Positions 1 to 7,834 are shown, counted from the first letter of the stretch. The stretch is DNA of 12,363 nucleotides from Hyphomonadaceae bacterium (GCA_030696545.1 JAUYSA010000290.1:1-12363), one strand, 5' to 3'. Notes: generated by a model from the sequence alone, not told the origin. Numbers and translations: made by a program.

Positions 1-450
1 GTTGAACGGCGTGATGCCGGCCACCACGCCCAGCGGCTGGCGCATCGAATAGACGTCGATCCCCGGCCCCGCGCCCTCGGTGTATTCGCCCTTCAGCGCG
101 TGCGGGATGCCACACGCGAACTCGATCACTTCCAGACCGCGCTGGATATCGCCCTTGGAGTCGGCAATCACCTTGCCATGCTCGCTCGACAGCAGTTCGG
201 CCAGCGACTGCATGTTCGCCTCGACCAGCCGCTTGAACTCGAACATCACACGCGCCCGCCGCTGCGGGTTCGTGCTCGACCAGCCAGGCAGGGCCTTCGC
301 AGCCGCTTCCACCGCCGCATCGACGTCCGCCGTGGACGCCAGACCGACCTTGGCCTGCACGTCGCCGGTGTTCGGATTGAACACATCGGCCTCGCGCCCC
401 GACGTCACTTTGACCGATTTGCCGCCGATGAACCCGTCGATACGCCGCAT
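1..450 (-). CDS. mmsA: Methylmalonate-semialdehyde dehydrogenase (CoA-acylating), N-terminal part
   Basis: The family oxidises malonate or methylmalonate semialdehyde to acetyl-CoA or propionyl-CoA with NAD+ and CoA, in valine, beta-alanine and inositol breakdown in the cytoplasm. Only the first 150 codons are present; the catalytic cysteine region lies beyond the left edge. The readable protein begins with an FIGGK stretch (residues 7-11) and has VFNPNTGDVQAKV (23-35), a PQRRARVMFEFK segment and LLSSEHGKV. It ends with EGAGPGIDVYSMRQPLG and GVVAGITPFN. This series is characteristic of MmsA and distinguishes it from other aldehyde dehydrogenases. The ATG is preceded by GGAG with a six-base spacer (positions 457-460 on the plus strand). 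The cupin gene lies 97 bp upstream on the same strand, so co-transcription is possible. Recognition is confident; the symbol rests on remembered family sequence. Confidence 0.93.
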   Translation of the reverse strand, partial: MRRIDGFIGGKSVKVTSGREADVFNPNTGDVQAKVGLASTADVDAAVEAAAKALPGWSSTNPQRRARVMFEFKRLVEANMQSLAELLSSEHGKVIADSKGDIQRGLEVIEFACGIPHALKGEYTEGAGPGIDVYSMRQPLGVVAGITPFN

Positions 451-547
451 TTGAAACTCCGCTTTACGCGCTGGGAATACCCCCGTCCGTCGTGCCTGAC
501 AAACGGAAGCTGGCGCCGTTACGGAAGGCTCGCGTAACACCTGCGTG

Positions 548-1087
548 TCAGCCGTTCGCCGCCTCGAACTGGCGCATCACGCGCTCGGCGTCATAGCGCC
601 CTTCGATCAGCGTTTCCGGGTCCCACTCGCTGCGCTCGGCGGCGAAGAAGTCACCGCCATAAACGTGGATAGCCCCGGTATGCCGCGCGATAGGGTTCGT
701 CACCGAATGGATGATGTTCCGCCCCAACGGCTCAGCATCACCAACCGACAGCGCCTTGGCCCCCGCCGCCTCCACGCGCCCGCTGCCATCCGGCAGGCGC
801 CGCCAGAAGATATTGTCCTCGCGCCCCGTATAGATGCCGATCACCGCCCACATGCGATGATCATGCGGCTGCAGCGTCATCCCCGGCGCCCACACCAGAT
901 CCAGAATGGTCAGGTCAGGCGCATGATACAGCTTGCGGATGCCGGCCCGCTCCGGCTCGCCGATCCCTCTCATCACCGCCGCCGGATCAGCCACGGCGCG
1001 CTTCACCACCTCGCGCATGGCGACATGCGTGGCGTCCTCCGCCAGCGCCGCCCGGCAGTCCGCGACGAATTGCTCAAGCTCGAACAT
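548..1087 (-). CDS. Cysteine-dioxygenase-like cupin, predicted metal-dependent enzyme
   Basis: This 179-residue protein has one cupin (double-stranded beta-helix) domain. The first metal motif is PHDHRMW, with His75 and His77. The third ligand is probably His127 in NIIHSVTNP. A later IHVYGGDF stretch (His141, Tyr143) aligns by pattern with the His-Leu-Tyr element of cysteine dioxygenase. The position that holds the crosslinking cysteine in mammalian cysteine dioxygenase is valine here (Val82). This makes it a bacterial-type thiol dioxygenase relative, similar to COG5553-type predicted metal enzymes. The substrate cannot be read from sequence; a small thiol acid such as 3-mercaptopropionate is one option. 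The start ATG follows GAGG closely. It lies upstream of mmsA on the same strand and is divergent from the HAD gene, 57 bp away. The family call is good; the function is open. Confidence 0.8.
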   Translation of the reverse strand: MFELEQFVADCRAALAEDATHVAMREVVKRAVADPAAVMRGIGEPERAGIRKLYHAPDLTILDLVWAPGMTLQPHDHRMWAVIGIYTGREDNIFWRRLPDGSGRVEAAGAKALSVGDAEPLGRNIIHSVTNPIARHTGAIHVYGGDFFAAERSEWDPETLIEGRYDAERVMRQFEAANG

Positions 1088-1144
1088 GCGCCCTCATACC
1101 TTCACACGCTTGACCCGGCCAGCCGGAACGCCGACCTGACGCCC

Positions 1145-1804
1145 ATGACCACATTCCGCCTGCCCCGCCGCCCGAAAGCCGTTGTCTTCGATCTCGACGG
1201 CACGCTGATCGATTCAGAGGCGCTGGTTCTCGAAGCATACATGGCCGCCGCCACCCGCCATGACGTGCCCTTCACCCACGAGCAGTTCCTTAGCCTCGTC
1301 GGCCGCCATCGCCAGCACAGCGAAATGAAGATGCGCGAATATTTCGGCGAAACCTTCCCGCTTGAACAATTCTACGCCACCGTTGGCGAGCATGTCGGCG
1401 ACCGCCACGCCCCGCTGAAGCCCGGCGCGTCCGCCCTGCTTGACCGCCTCGACAGTCTCGGCACGCCCTACGCCCTCGCGACCTCGTCCGGCCCCGGCTG
1501 GGTCGAGAAACACTTCCGCGCCCACAGCCTGGCCAAGCGCTTCCGTGGCGTGGTCACGCGCGAAGACGTCACCCACGGCAAGCCTCACCCCGAGCCCTAT
1601 CTGAAAGCCTCGACCATTCTCGGCCACCTGCCGCCCGACATCATCGCCGTCGAAGACAGCCCCACCGGCGCCGCCTCCGCCCACGCCGCCGGCCTGATGA
1701 CACTGATGATCCCCGACCTCATCCAGCCGGATGAAGAGACACGCGCTCGCGTGCTTCACATCGGAAAATCACTGGAAGACGTGCTGGCGCTGCTGGACGA
1801 CTAG
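1145..1804 (+). CDS. HAD-superfamily hydrolase (subfamily IA, beta-phosphoglucomutase/phosphatase-like)
   Basis: This 219-residue cytoplasmic protein carries all four haloacid dehalogenase motifs in order. Motif I is VFDLDGTL, with nucleophile Asp16 and acid/base Asp18. Motif II is ATSSG (Ser114/Ser115), motif III is GKPHPEPY (Lys146), and motif IV is VEDSPTG (Glu170, Asp171) for Mg2+. The span between motifs I and II is a helical cap typical of class C1 enzymes acting on small phosphorylated metabolites. Family members are phosphatases or phosphomutases; the substrate is not readable. An open frame continues about 600 bases upstream of this ATG, but that part is antisense to the cupin gene. 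The homologous part starts with TFRLPRRPKAVVFD, so the ATG at 1145 is preferred. No Shine-Dalgarno is visible, so translation may be leaderless or weak. Confidence 0.9.
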   Translation: MTTFRLPRRPKAVVFDLDGTLIDSEALVLEAYMAAATRHDVPFTHEQFLSLVGRHRQHSEMKMREYFGETFPLEQFYATVGEHVGDRHAPLKPGASALLDRLDSLGTPYALATSSGPGWVEKHFRAHSLAKRFRGVVTREDVTHGKPHPEPYLKASTILGHLPPDIIAVEDSPTGAASAHAAGLMTLMIPDLIQPDEETRARVLHIGKSLEDVLALLDD

Positions 1805-1805
1805 C

Positions 1806-1932
1806 ACGCGCTCGTGGTTCGACGGACGGCGGCTTCGCCGCCTGCTCACCATGAGCGCTAAACTACCAGCTTTCCTGTAGCGCTCATCCTGAGCAGCACG
1901 CGAAGCGTGCGTCCGTCGAAGGACGAGCGCGT
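1806..1932. repeat. Inverted pair of hairpin-forming palindromic repeats
   Basis: Two 55-base arms (1806-1860 and 1878-1932) are inverted copies separated by 17 bases. Each arm is also a hairpin. In the left arm an 11-bp outer stem (1808-1818 with 1848-1858, one G.T pair) encloses an inner stem GGCGG/CCGCC with loop CTTCG (1828-1842). In the right arm the outer arms are 1880-1890 and 1920-1930, and the inner stem is GCACG/CGTGC (1896-1910). The copies differ at ten positions, and all ten fall in five base pairs that stay complementary in both. The element lies between convergent genes. It resembles intergenic palindromic repeats, with CTCATCCTGAG and GTCGAAGGACGAG-like segments, that I recall as numerous in alphaproteobacterial genomes. 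It could also help end transcription from both sides, although no T-run follows. Confidence 0.88.
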
Positions 1933-1952
1933 ACCCGCTGAACCCGATAGCG

Positions 1953-2564
1953 CTATTGTCCCGGCCAGCTCTTGTCGATCGGCAGCGCCGGGTTGGCGGT
2001 GATCTTCAGGTCGGCGCAGTGGTGATAGGAAAACTCGCCTTCCTTGTTCAGCCCGTGCTCTTCCATGAACTGCAGCACCTGCACCGTGCATTTATCGCAG
2101 TTGATGTTCGGCAGCTTGATATCGGTTTCCCAGAACGTGTCCTTCGCAGGCCGTTCGCGATGCATGAACAGGCCATCGGCCAGCACCGGAGCCTTCGGCG
2201 CCGGATCGATCTTGCCCGAAACCGAAATCGGTCCGCGCGTTCCCTCGCGCGTCTCGGCTACCGGATCAGCCGGCAGCTCGCTGCGATCCAGCACAGCCAG
2301 CGCCACGCGATAATGGCCGGGGTGATAGATCGTCTCCTTGATCTTGATGTGCAGCGTGTCGCCGCCCTTCATCTCCGTCACCTTGCCGGTCGGCGTACCC
2401 TTGGTGATGTCAGACGTACCGCACGGCGCAGCCTTCTGCGGATCGCCCAGCACGTTCACCTCAACCCACGCATCAGGCGCGACAAGGATGAAGTGCGCTG
2501 CGGCCGGAGCGGCTGCCAGCAGCATCGCTGAAACGCAGATACCGGCGGAAATGAAAAGCTTCAT
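1953..2564 (-). CDS. Secreted histidine-brace protein, polysaccharide-monooxygenase-like (SCE4755-type)
   Basis: The 203-residue precursor has a signal peptide (Lys2, hydrophobic core, PAAA) that would be cut directly before His24. An N-terminal histidine after cleavage is the hallmark of copper histidine-brace proteins such as lytic polysaccharide monooxygenases. A second candidate ligand is His84 in IYHPGHYRV. Four cysteines (48, 156, 159, 183) could form disulfides, and the C-terminal part has NCDKCTVQVLQFMEEHG and YHHCADL. This set matches my memory of the SCE4755 family of polysaccharide-monooxygenase-like proteins. Copper binding and any substrate are inferred, not shown. An in-frame ATG 33 bases upstream would put 11 polar residues before the signal peptide, so the start at 2564 is preferred; GGGA precedes it. 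A short inverted repeat GTGAG/CTCAC (2590-2605) lies in its leader. The coiled-coil gene is 133 bp upstream on the same strand. Confidence 0.82.
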   Translation of the reverse strand: MKLFISAGICVSAMLLAAAPAAAHFILVAPDAWVEVNVLGDPQKAAPCGTSDITKGTPTGKVTEMKGGDTLHIKIKETIYHPGHYRVALAVLDRSELPADPVAETREGTRGPISVSGKIDPAPKAPVLADGLFMHRERPAKDTFWETDIKLPNINCDKCTVQVLQFMEEHGLNKEGEFSYHHCADLKITANPALPIDKSWPGQ

Positions 2565-2697
2565 CGACTTGTCCCACTGATCCGATTGAGTGAGCATCTA
2601 CTCACACCATCCGCGAATGGCGACAAGTCCACGACTGCGAAACGCGTACAACTCCTCGTGTACGAAGCGGAAGGCCGGGCTCATCTCAGGCCGGATT

Positions 2698-3447
2698 TCA
2701 GCGAAGAAACGCAAAGCGCTCCACGTCGCCGTCGGCGTCAACATCGCAGACCGTATCGAGAATCCGAAAACCGCGCCGGTCTTCGACACGCATCAGGCCG
2801 CGCACCTGCAGGGTGCGTCCTTGATAAAAGCGCGGCTCAACATCGTACCGCGCCGAATAGAAATTCTGCACGCGCGCCGCGTCCTCGCTGGCGGCAATGC
2901 AGGAATCCAGCGCCACCTCGCGGTCCAGATCGTCATAGCGGTAGCGTCGCTGGCCGGGCTCGATACCACGCGCCGCAACTGGCGCCGGCTGTTCCGTCCG
3001 CGCCGACGCCTGCGCCAGCTGCCGTGCAACATCCTCACTGTCGCGCGCCAGCTCCGCCCGCTGGGCCGCCACTTCCGCCTCCTGTTGAACCCGCAGCGTC
3101 GCCAGCCGCCTTTCCTCCGCAGCCAGCTCCGCTGCGCGCGCATCAAGGCTTGCCTGACGCGCCTTCAGATCCGCCGCCTGCTTCTCAAGCCTCACCTGCT
3201 CTGCCTTTTGCGCTGCAGCTTGCTGCGCCAGCCTCTCTTCGGCTGTCGCTCCCTTGTTCGTCACGGCGGGTGTTGGCTTGGGAATCGGCTTGGCGATGGC
3301 GGGTTTCGGCGCCGGTTTGGGAACCTGCGGCGCGGGAATTTTCAGCGGTGGCGGTGCACCATCAAGTTCCGGCATATCCTGCGCATAAGCGGGCATACAC
3401 CCCAGCAGGATCGATCCAAGACCTGCAATCGCAATCTTCCTGATCAT
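2698..3447 (-). CDS. Exported coiled-coil protein of unknown function
   Basis: I do not recognise the family. The 249-residue precursor begins with a signal sequence. It could be cut after AYA (residues 20-22), or processed as a lipoprotein at Cys17, since LLGC fits a lipobox. A Pro/Lys/Ala-rich stretch follows (about 30-65), with repeated KPxPKP-like units typical of an extended periplasmic spacer. A long alanine-, glutamate- and glutamine-rich helix (about 70-148) reads as a coiled coil. A small C-terminal domain (about 165-249) holds two cysteines (183 and 234) and ends with acidic DVDADGD before an aromatic tail. The frame stays open for 29 residues upstream, but this ATG is preferred because the signal peptide starts here. 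It diverges from frmA with 214 bp between starts. Confidence 0.72.
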   Translation of the reverse strand: MIRKIAIAGLGSILLGCMPAYAQDMPELDGAPPPLKIPAPQVPKPAPKPAIAKPIPKPTPAVTNKGATAEERLAQQAAAQKAEQVRLEKQAADLKARQASLDARAAELAAEERRLATLRVQQEAEVAAQRAELARDSEDVARQLAQASARTEQPAPVAARGIEPGQRRYRYDDLDREVALDSCIAASEDAARVQNFYSARYDVEPRFYQGRTLQVRGLMRVEDRRGFRILDTVCDVDADGDVERFAFLR

Positions 3448-3535
3448 CCGCCAAGCGTGCCGCACGCTACCCGAACCTGCGATGAACAGCTTGTTGCCTG
3501 TTTCAACTCCCGCCCGGAACGCATTGAATTTCAAG

Positions 3536-3553
3536 CTGCAAAAACTTTTGCAG
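3536..3553. promoter_or_regulatory. Perfect palindrome between the coiled-coil gene and frmA, candidate operator
   Basis: CTGCAAAA and TTTTGCAG are perfect 8-bp inverted arms separated by two bases, in the least GC-rich part of the 214-bp divergent region. Such a palindrome in shared upstream DNA is typical of a dimeric regulator site. No regulator gene is adjacent, so neither the protein nor which gene it controls can be named. A possible -35 box TTGACC for frmA lies downstream at 3607-3612, without a good -10. Confidence 0.45.
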
Positions 3554-3661
3554 TGTCATTCGCGCAGGCAGCCTGTGCGCAACCTGCCCGCCCGCGCGAC
3601 AACATCTTGACCCCGACCGCTACCCACGTTCTGAGTGCCTCCAAGCTGGAGACAATTCCCG

Positions 3662-4771
<1,110 letters not shown>

Positions 4772-4783
4772 ACATCCGGGACC

Positions 4784-4801
4784 GCCGGGCGCCTGCCCGG
4801 C
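4784..4801 (+). terminator. Hairpin after frmA, possible weak terminator or attenuator
   Basis: GCCGGGC and GCCCGGC form a perfect 7-bp stem with loop GCCT, starting 12 bases after the frmA stop. No T-run follows, so it is not a standard intrinsic terminator. It may reduce read-through into the gene at 4836 or protect the frmA messenger 3' end. Confidence 0.4.
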
Positions 4802-4835
4802 AGTCACCCCGCCAGCGGCAAGCAACAGGAGCCAC

Positions 4836-5606
4836 ATGACCCTTCGCACCCTGCTCGCCGCAGCCGCCGTAGCGCTCGCCGCACCGACGGCTCTCGCCCA
4901 ATCCACACCCGACGCCGCAGTCGCCCGCTTCATCGAGCTCGCCAATGCCGGCCAGCTGACGACGCCCGAAGGCCGCGCCCTGCTCACCGGCGAAGCCAGC
5001 GAGATGGCGAGCGACGCCAAAAGCAATCTTCCCGCCGCCGACCGCCTGATCCCGATCGGCAAGGACAGCGCAGTCGCCCGCATCGTCCTGCGCGGCTCCA
5101 AGGGCGAAGAAGCCGACGCCTATTTCTTCCTCGATCGCACACAGGCGGGCTGGGCCGTCTCCGCCTACCGCAGGATGGCGATGTCCGGCATGACCATGCA
5201 GATGCTCGAGGAAATGAAGAAGCGCCCCACGCTACCGCCCGAAGACCAGCTGCTGAAACGCAACCTCGAACTCACCCTCTCCTCGGATAGCCAGCTCCGC
5301 ACTTGGTTCACCGCGAACAAACCCGCGATCGAATCCCTGATCCAGACATACCAACGACGGCCCGTCCCACGCACACCCGCGCTCGATCGCGACCCGGCGC
5401 CCAGTCTCGGCCCATCGCTGAAAGCACTCGGCCTCACCGTGATCGAAGACGCCGGCGACGGCATCCGCGTCACCGTCGGCGGCATGATGGACAACACGGT
5501 CGGCTTCTACCGCGCAGGCCCATCCGGCCCGCCGCCCATCAGCCCCTCGGAATTCATCTGGGTCGAAAATCTGGGCGGTGGCTGGTTCCTTTTCCGGACA
5601 ACCTGA
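4836..5606 (+). CDS. Exported protein of unknown function
   Basis: The 256-residue precursor starts with a clear signal peptide (Arg4, alanine/leucine-rich core, cut after TALA at residue 21). I do not recognise the family. The first mature part (about 24-115) starts with an amphipathic helix (DAAVARFIELANAGQL), followed by probable beta strands around ARIVLRGSKGEEADAYFFLDR and WAVSAYRRM. This loosely recalls periplasmic NTF2-like or lumazine-binding-like folds, but I do not claim that. A middle helical part contains MEEMKKRP-like sequence, and the tail (about 190-256) holds VGFYRAGPSGPPP and ends in ENLGGGWFLFRTT. There are no cysteines. AGGAG stands four bases before the ATG. It follows frmA by 64 bases and may be read with it if the hairpin at 4784-4801 is leaky. 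Confidence 0.8.
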   Translation: MTLRTLLAAAAVALAAPTALAQSTPDAAVARFIELANAGQLTTPEGRALLTGEASEMASDAKSNLPAADRLIPIGKDSAVARIVLRGSKGEEADAYFFLDRTQAGWAVSAYRRMAMSGMTMQMLEEMKKRPTLPPEDQLLKRNLELTLSSDSQLRTWFTANKPAIESLIQTYQRRPVPRTPALDRDPAPSLGPSLKALGLTVIEDAGDGIRVTVGGMMDNTVGFYRAGPSGPPPISPSEFIWVENLGGGWFLFRTT

Positions 5607-5729
5607 TCCGCCGAACAGCTTTCGATCCGCATGGTAAACCGCCCGGTCTGGTGAATCCTCACCGCGCCCGTATCGAAGCCTTAACGCCGCCATGGCTTAT
5701 CTTAGGGCTCACAGCGCCGGATTCCGACA

Positions 5730-6173
5730 TTGGCTTACGACCTTTACGCATTCGACCTGTTCGCCGCCCCGCGCGACCGGCATGATTTCCTCGACTGGAT
5801 CAGCCGCTCGTTCCGCTCCGTCGACGGCCCGCTCGGCAGCGACCCCAGCCGCACCACACCCGCCCTGCAAGCCTGGCAGCGCGACATGGCGCAGAGCTTT
5901 CCCGGCGCTGCCGACCCTCACCACTCCTTCGACCCGGACAGCACCAGCGCCTCGAAGAACGCCAACTACCGCTTCGCTCAGGGCGCCGTGCAGGCCAACT
6001 TCGAATGGGAAGCCTGCGGCCCCGCCCTGTTCCGCGCCAAGAAAGCGGCTCAAGCCCACGGCGTCGGCCTGTTCGAAGCCAGCGGCCGCGAAGCCGTCGT
6101 CTGGATGATCTCCGGCCGCAACCGCTGGGAAATCGTTCACCGCAACGACGACGGCCAGCGCTCTTTCGGCTAA
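5730..6173 (+). CDS. Small uncharacterised protein, probable TTG start
   Basis: This 147-residue cytoplasmic protein has no signal peptide or membrane segment. It opens with AYDLYAFDLFAAPRDRHDFLDW, and further along has TTPALQAWQRDM followed by FPG. I recall a family of small alphaproteobacterial proteins with this layout (YDLYVFD, APRDR, F-x-x-W, then TSPALRAW and FP), some annotated near polymorphic-toxin immunity genes; that memory is not firm. A C-terminal part with AHGVGLFEASGREAVVWMISG would complete a compact alpha/beta fold. In this frame a stop occurs at 5703-5705 and there is no ATG before the conserved opening, so TTG at 5730 is the best start. The Shine-Dalgarno is weak. No toxin gene is visible next to it. 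Confidence 0.75.
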   Translation: MAYDLYAFDLFAAPRDRHDFLDWISRSFRSVDGPLGSDPSRTTPALQAWQRDMAQSFPGAADPHHSFDPDSTSASKNANYRFAQGAVQANFEWEACGPALFRAKKAAQAHGVGLFEASGREAVVWMISGRNRWEIVHRNDDGQRSFG

Positions 6174-6211
6174 CACCCGCCGATTCAACGAGACACCGAA
6201 TAGCGCTCCAA

Positions 6212-6796
6212 CTATCCCCGCGCCTGCAGGCCCGCGATCAGCAGATCCATCAGCGCATCGAACTCCTTCAGGTCGCTCTTGCCCTGATCGAGCTGCACCA
6301 TTGCCGGGTGATGGAAGCGTGAGGTGGCGTTGAGGATCATCTTCGCCGTGCTGTCCGCCGACTTCAGCGGCCAGTCCCCCGCCTTCGCCCCGTCGCGCAG
6401 GATCTCGCATATCTCGTCATGCATGTGCGCAATGTGCCGCGCCACCACGTCATGCGCTTCCGCCGTGACGGCGCTGTAAACCGCAAACATCTCGGTATCG
6501 TCCAGCACCTTCCGGCGCTTCGTTTCGGCAAGCTGGCGCACCCACGCCTTCAGCCGCTTCGGCGCCGGCGTCTTCTTGTCAGTGGCGATCTTCGTCAGCG
6601 GCGCCATCACCTGCGCCAGCCAGCGCTCCGCCACCGCATCGAACAAAGCACTCTTGGAAGCGAAGTGCTTGTAAACATTCGAGTGGCTCATATCCAACGC
6701 CCGCGCGACGTCCACGACGCCGGTTTTCGCCGGGCCGTGGCGTCGCAGCTGCTCGACAGTGGCGTCGAGAATGCGGTCGCGGATTGAATCACTCAT
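6212..6796 (-). CDS. TetR-family transcriptional regulator
   Basis: This 194-residue protein has the TetR architecture. The N-terminal DNA-binding domain runs IRDRILDATVEQLRRHGPAKTGV, then the helix-turn-helix VVDVARALDMSHSNVYKHFASK (about 27-48), with the usual YKHF-x-SKxxLF ending. The rest is an all-helical ligand-binding and dimer domain (about 55-190) with no family-specific signature I can name; the ligand is unknown. It starts 48 bp downstream of the aldo/keto reductase stop on the same strand, so the two may form an operon. A 15-bp palindrome (6801-6815) sits directly upstream of its start, which suggests autoregulation. Its end converges on the gene at 5730-6173 with 38 bp between and no obvious terminator. 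Confidence 0.93.
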   Translation of the reverse strand: MSDSIRDRILDATVEQLRRHGPAKTGVVDVARALDMSHSNVYKHFASKSALFDAVAERWLAQVMAPLTKIATDKKTPAPKRLKAWVRQLAETKRRKVLDDTEMFAVYSAVTAEAHDVVARHIAHMHDEICEILRDGAKAGDWPLKSADSTAKMILNATSRFHHPAMVQLDQGKSDLKEFDALMDLLIAGLQARG

Positions 6797-6800
6797 CAGT

Positions 6801-6815
6801 TGGGTAGATCACCCA
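6801..6815. promoter_or_regulatory. Palindrome directly upstream of the tetR start, candidate TetR operator
   Basis: TGGGT and ACCCA are perfect 5-bp inverted arms around AGATC, ending four bases before the tetR ATG on the minus strand. The size and place suit a TetR dimer site blocking ribosome entry or read-through from the reductase gene. The assignment is inference. Confidence 0.35.
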
Positions 6816-6844
6816 TTCATCGCTTCGCGTCCAGCACTCCTGAT

Positions 6845-7834
6845 CTAACGCTCGGAGTCGAGCATCGCCATCTGCTCGGGCGCATACCGCATCCCGGCAA
6901 CCGCCCCCACGGGCACCGCTGCATCGATCCGCCCCAGCTCCTGCGGCGACAGCGTGATATCGAGCGCAACCAGCGCCTCCGCCAGCCTCTCCTGCCTGCG
7001 CGCGCCAACCAGCGGCACAATGTCATCGCCCCGCTGCGCCACCCAGGCGATGGCCAGCTGAGCCACCGTGCAGCCCTTCTCGTCCGCAATCGCTTTCAGC
7101 GCCTGCACCAGCGTCAGGTTCTGGCTCAGATTGTCGCCCTGGAAGCGTGGCGAGTGCGAACGGAAGCCGCCCATCGACTGTCCTCCCAGCGCACCTTCAC
7201 TGATCAACCCGCGCGACAGCACGCCATAAGCTGTCATCCCGATGCCCAGCTCACGCAACACAGGCAGGATCTTGTCCTCCACGCTGCGCGTCATGATAGA
7301 GTATTCGATCTGCAGGTCGACGATCGGATGAACCTTGTGCGCGCGGCGGATATTCTCGGGCCCCGCTTCGCTCAATCCGATATGGCGCACATACCCGGCC
7401 TTAACGAGATCAGCGATCGCCCCGATCGTATCCTCGATCGGAACCGTCGGCGAAACCCGCGCAGGGCGGTAGATATCGATGTAATCCACCCGCAGCCGCT
7501 TCAGCGTGTAGGCAATCGCCGTCTTGGTCGAAGCCGGGTCGCTCGCAAAGCCAAGGAAGGCCCCGTCCGGTCCGCGCTGCGCGCCGTACTTCACTGAAAG
7601 AATGGCCTTGTCGCGCTTGGATCCCTTGAGCGCATCCCCGATCAGCATCTCGTTGTGACCCATGCCGTAGAAATCGCCTGTGTCGATCAGCGTGACCCCG
7701 GCCTCCAGCGCAGCATGGATAGTTGCGGTCGATTCCGCCTCATCCGCATGACCATAGAAATCGGACATCCCCATCGCCCCAAGGCCGATGGCGGAAACCG
7801 CGGGGCCCATACGCCCAAGTCGTCGTGAAAGCAT
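6845..7834 (-). CDS. Aldo/keto reductase family oxidoreductase
   Basis: This 329-residue TIM-barrel protein has the aldo/keto reductase signatures: opening LGRMGPAVSAIGLGAMGMS, then LIDTGDFYGMGHNE with Asp51 and Tyr56, and ILSVKYG with Lys82. These are three of the four classic catalytic residues. The fourth, a histidine usually found in a Y-x-Q-H-R-V-like strand, is replaced: the strand reads DIYRPARVSP with Ala125 in that place. VPIEDTIG, GYVRHIGLSEAG, LQIEYSIM and GITAYGVLSRGL-like segments continue the AKR13-like pattern, and the C-terminal VPLVGARRQERL is the NADPH-binding loop. I recall a subgroup with YRPAR here, so the loss is probably shared. A good AGGAG precedes the start, partly inside a hairpin (7843-7859). 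The substrate is unknown. Confidence 0.93.
   Translation of the reverse strand: MLSRRLGRMGPAVSAIGLGAMGMSDFYGHADEAESTATIHAALEAGVTLIDTGDFYGMGHNEMLIGDALKGSKRDKAILSVKYGAQRGPDGAFLGFASDPASTKTAIAYTLKRLRVDYIDIYRPARVSPTVPIEDTIGAIADLVKAGYVRHIGLSEAGPENIRRAHKVHPIVDLQIEYSIMTRSVEDKILPVLRELGIGMTAYGVLSRGLISEGALGGQSMGGFRSHSPRFQGDNLSQNLTLVQALKAIADEKGCTVAQLAIAWVAQRGDDIVPLVGARRQERLAEALVALDITLSPQELGRIDAAVPVGAVAGMRYAPEQMAMLDSER

Noticed and set aside
545..1144. N-terminal extension of about 200 residues on the HAD protein
   Set aside because: It is antisense to the cupin gene, has an Arg/Pro/His-rich shadow composition, and the HAD fold is complete from 1145.
1214..1759. Minus-strand open frame opposite the HAD gene
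   Set aside because: It is Gly/Val/Ala-rich, with no motif and no ribosome-binding site, opposite a well-supported gene.
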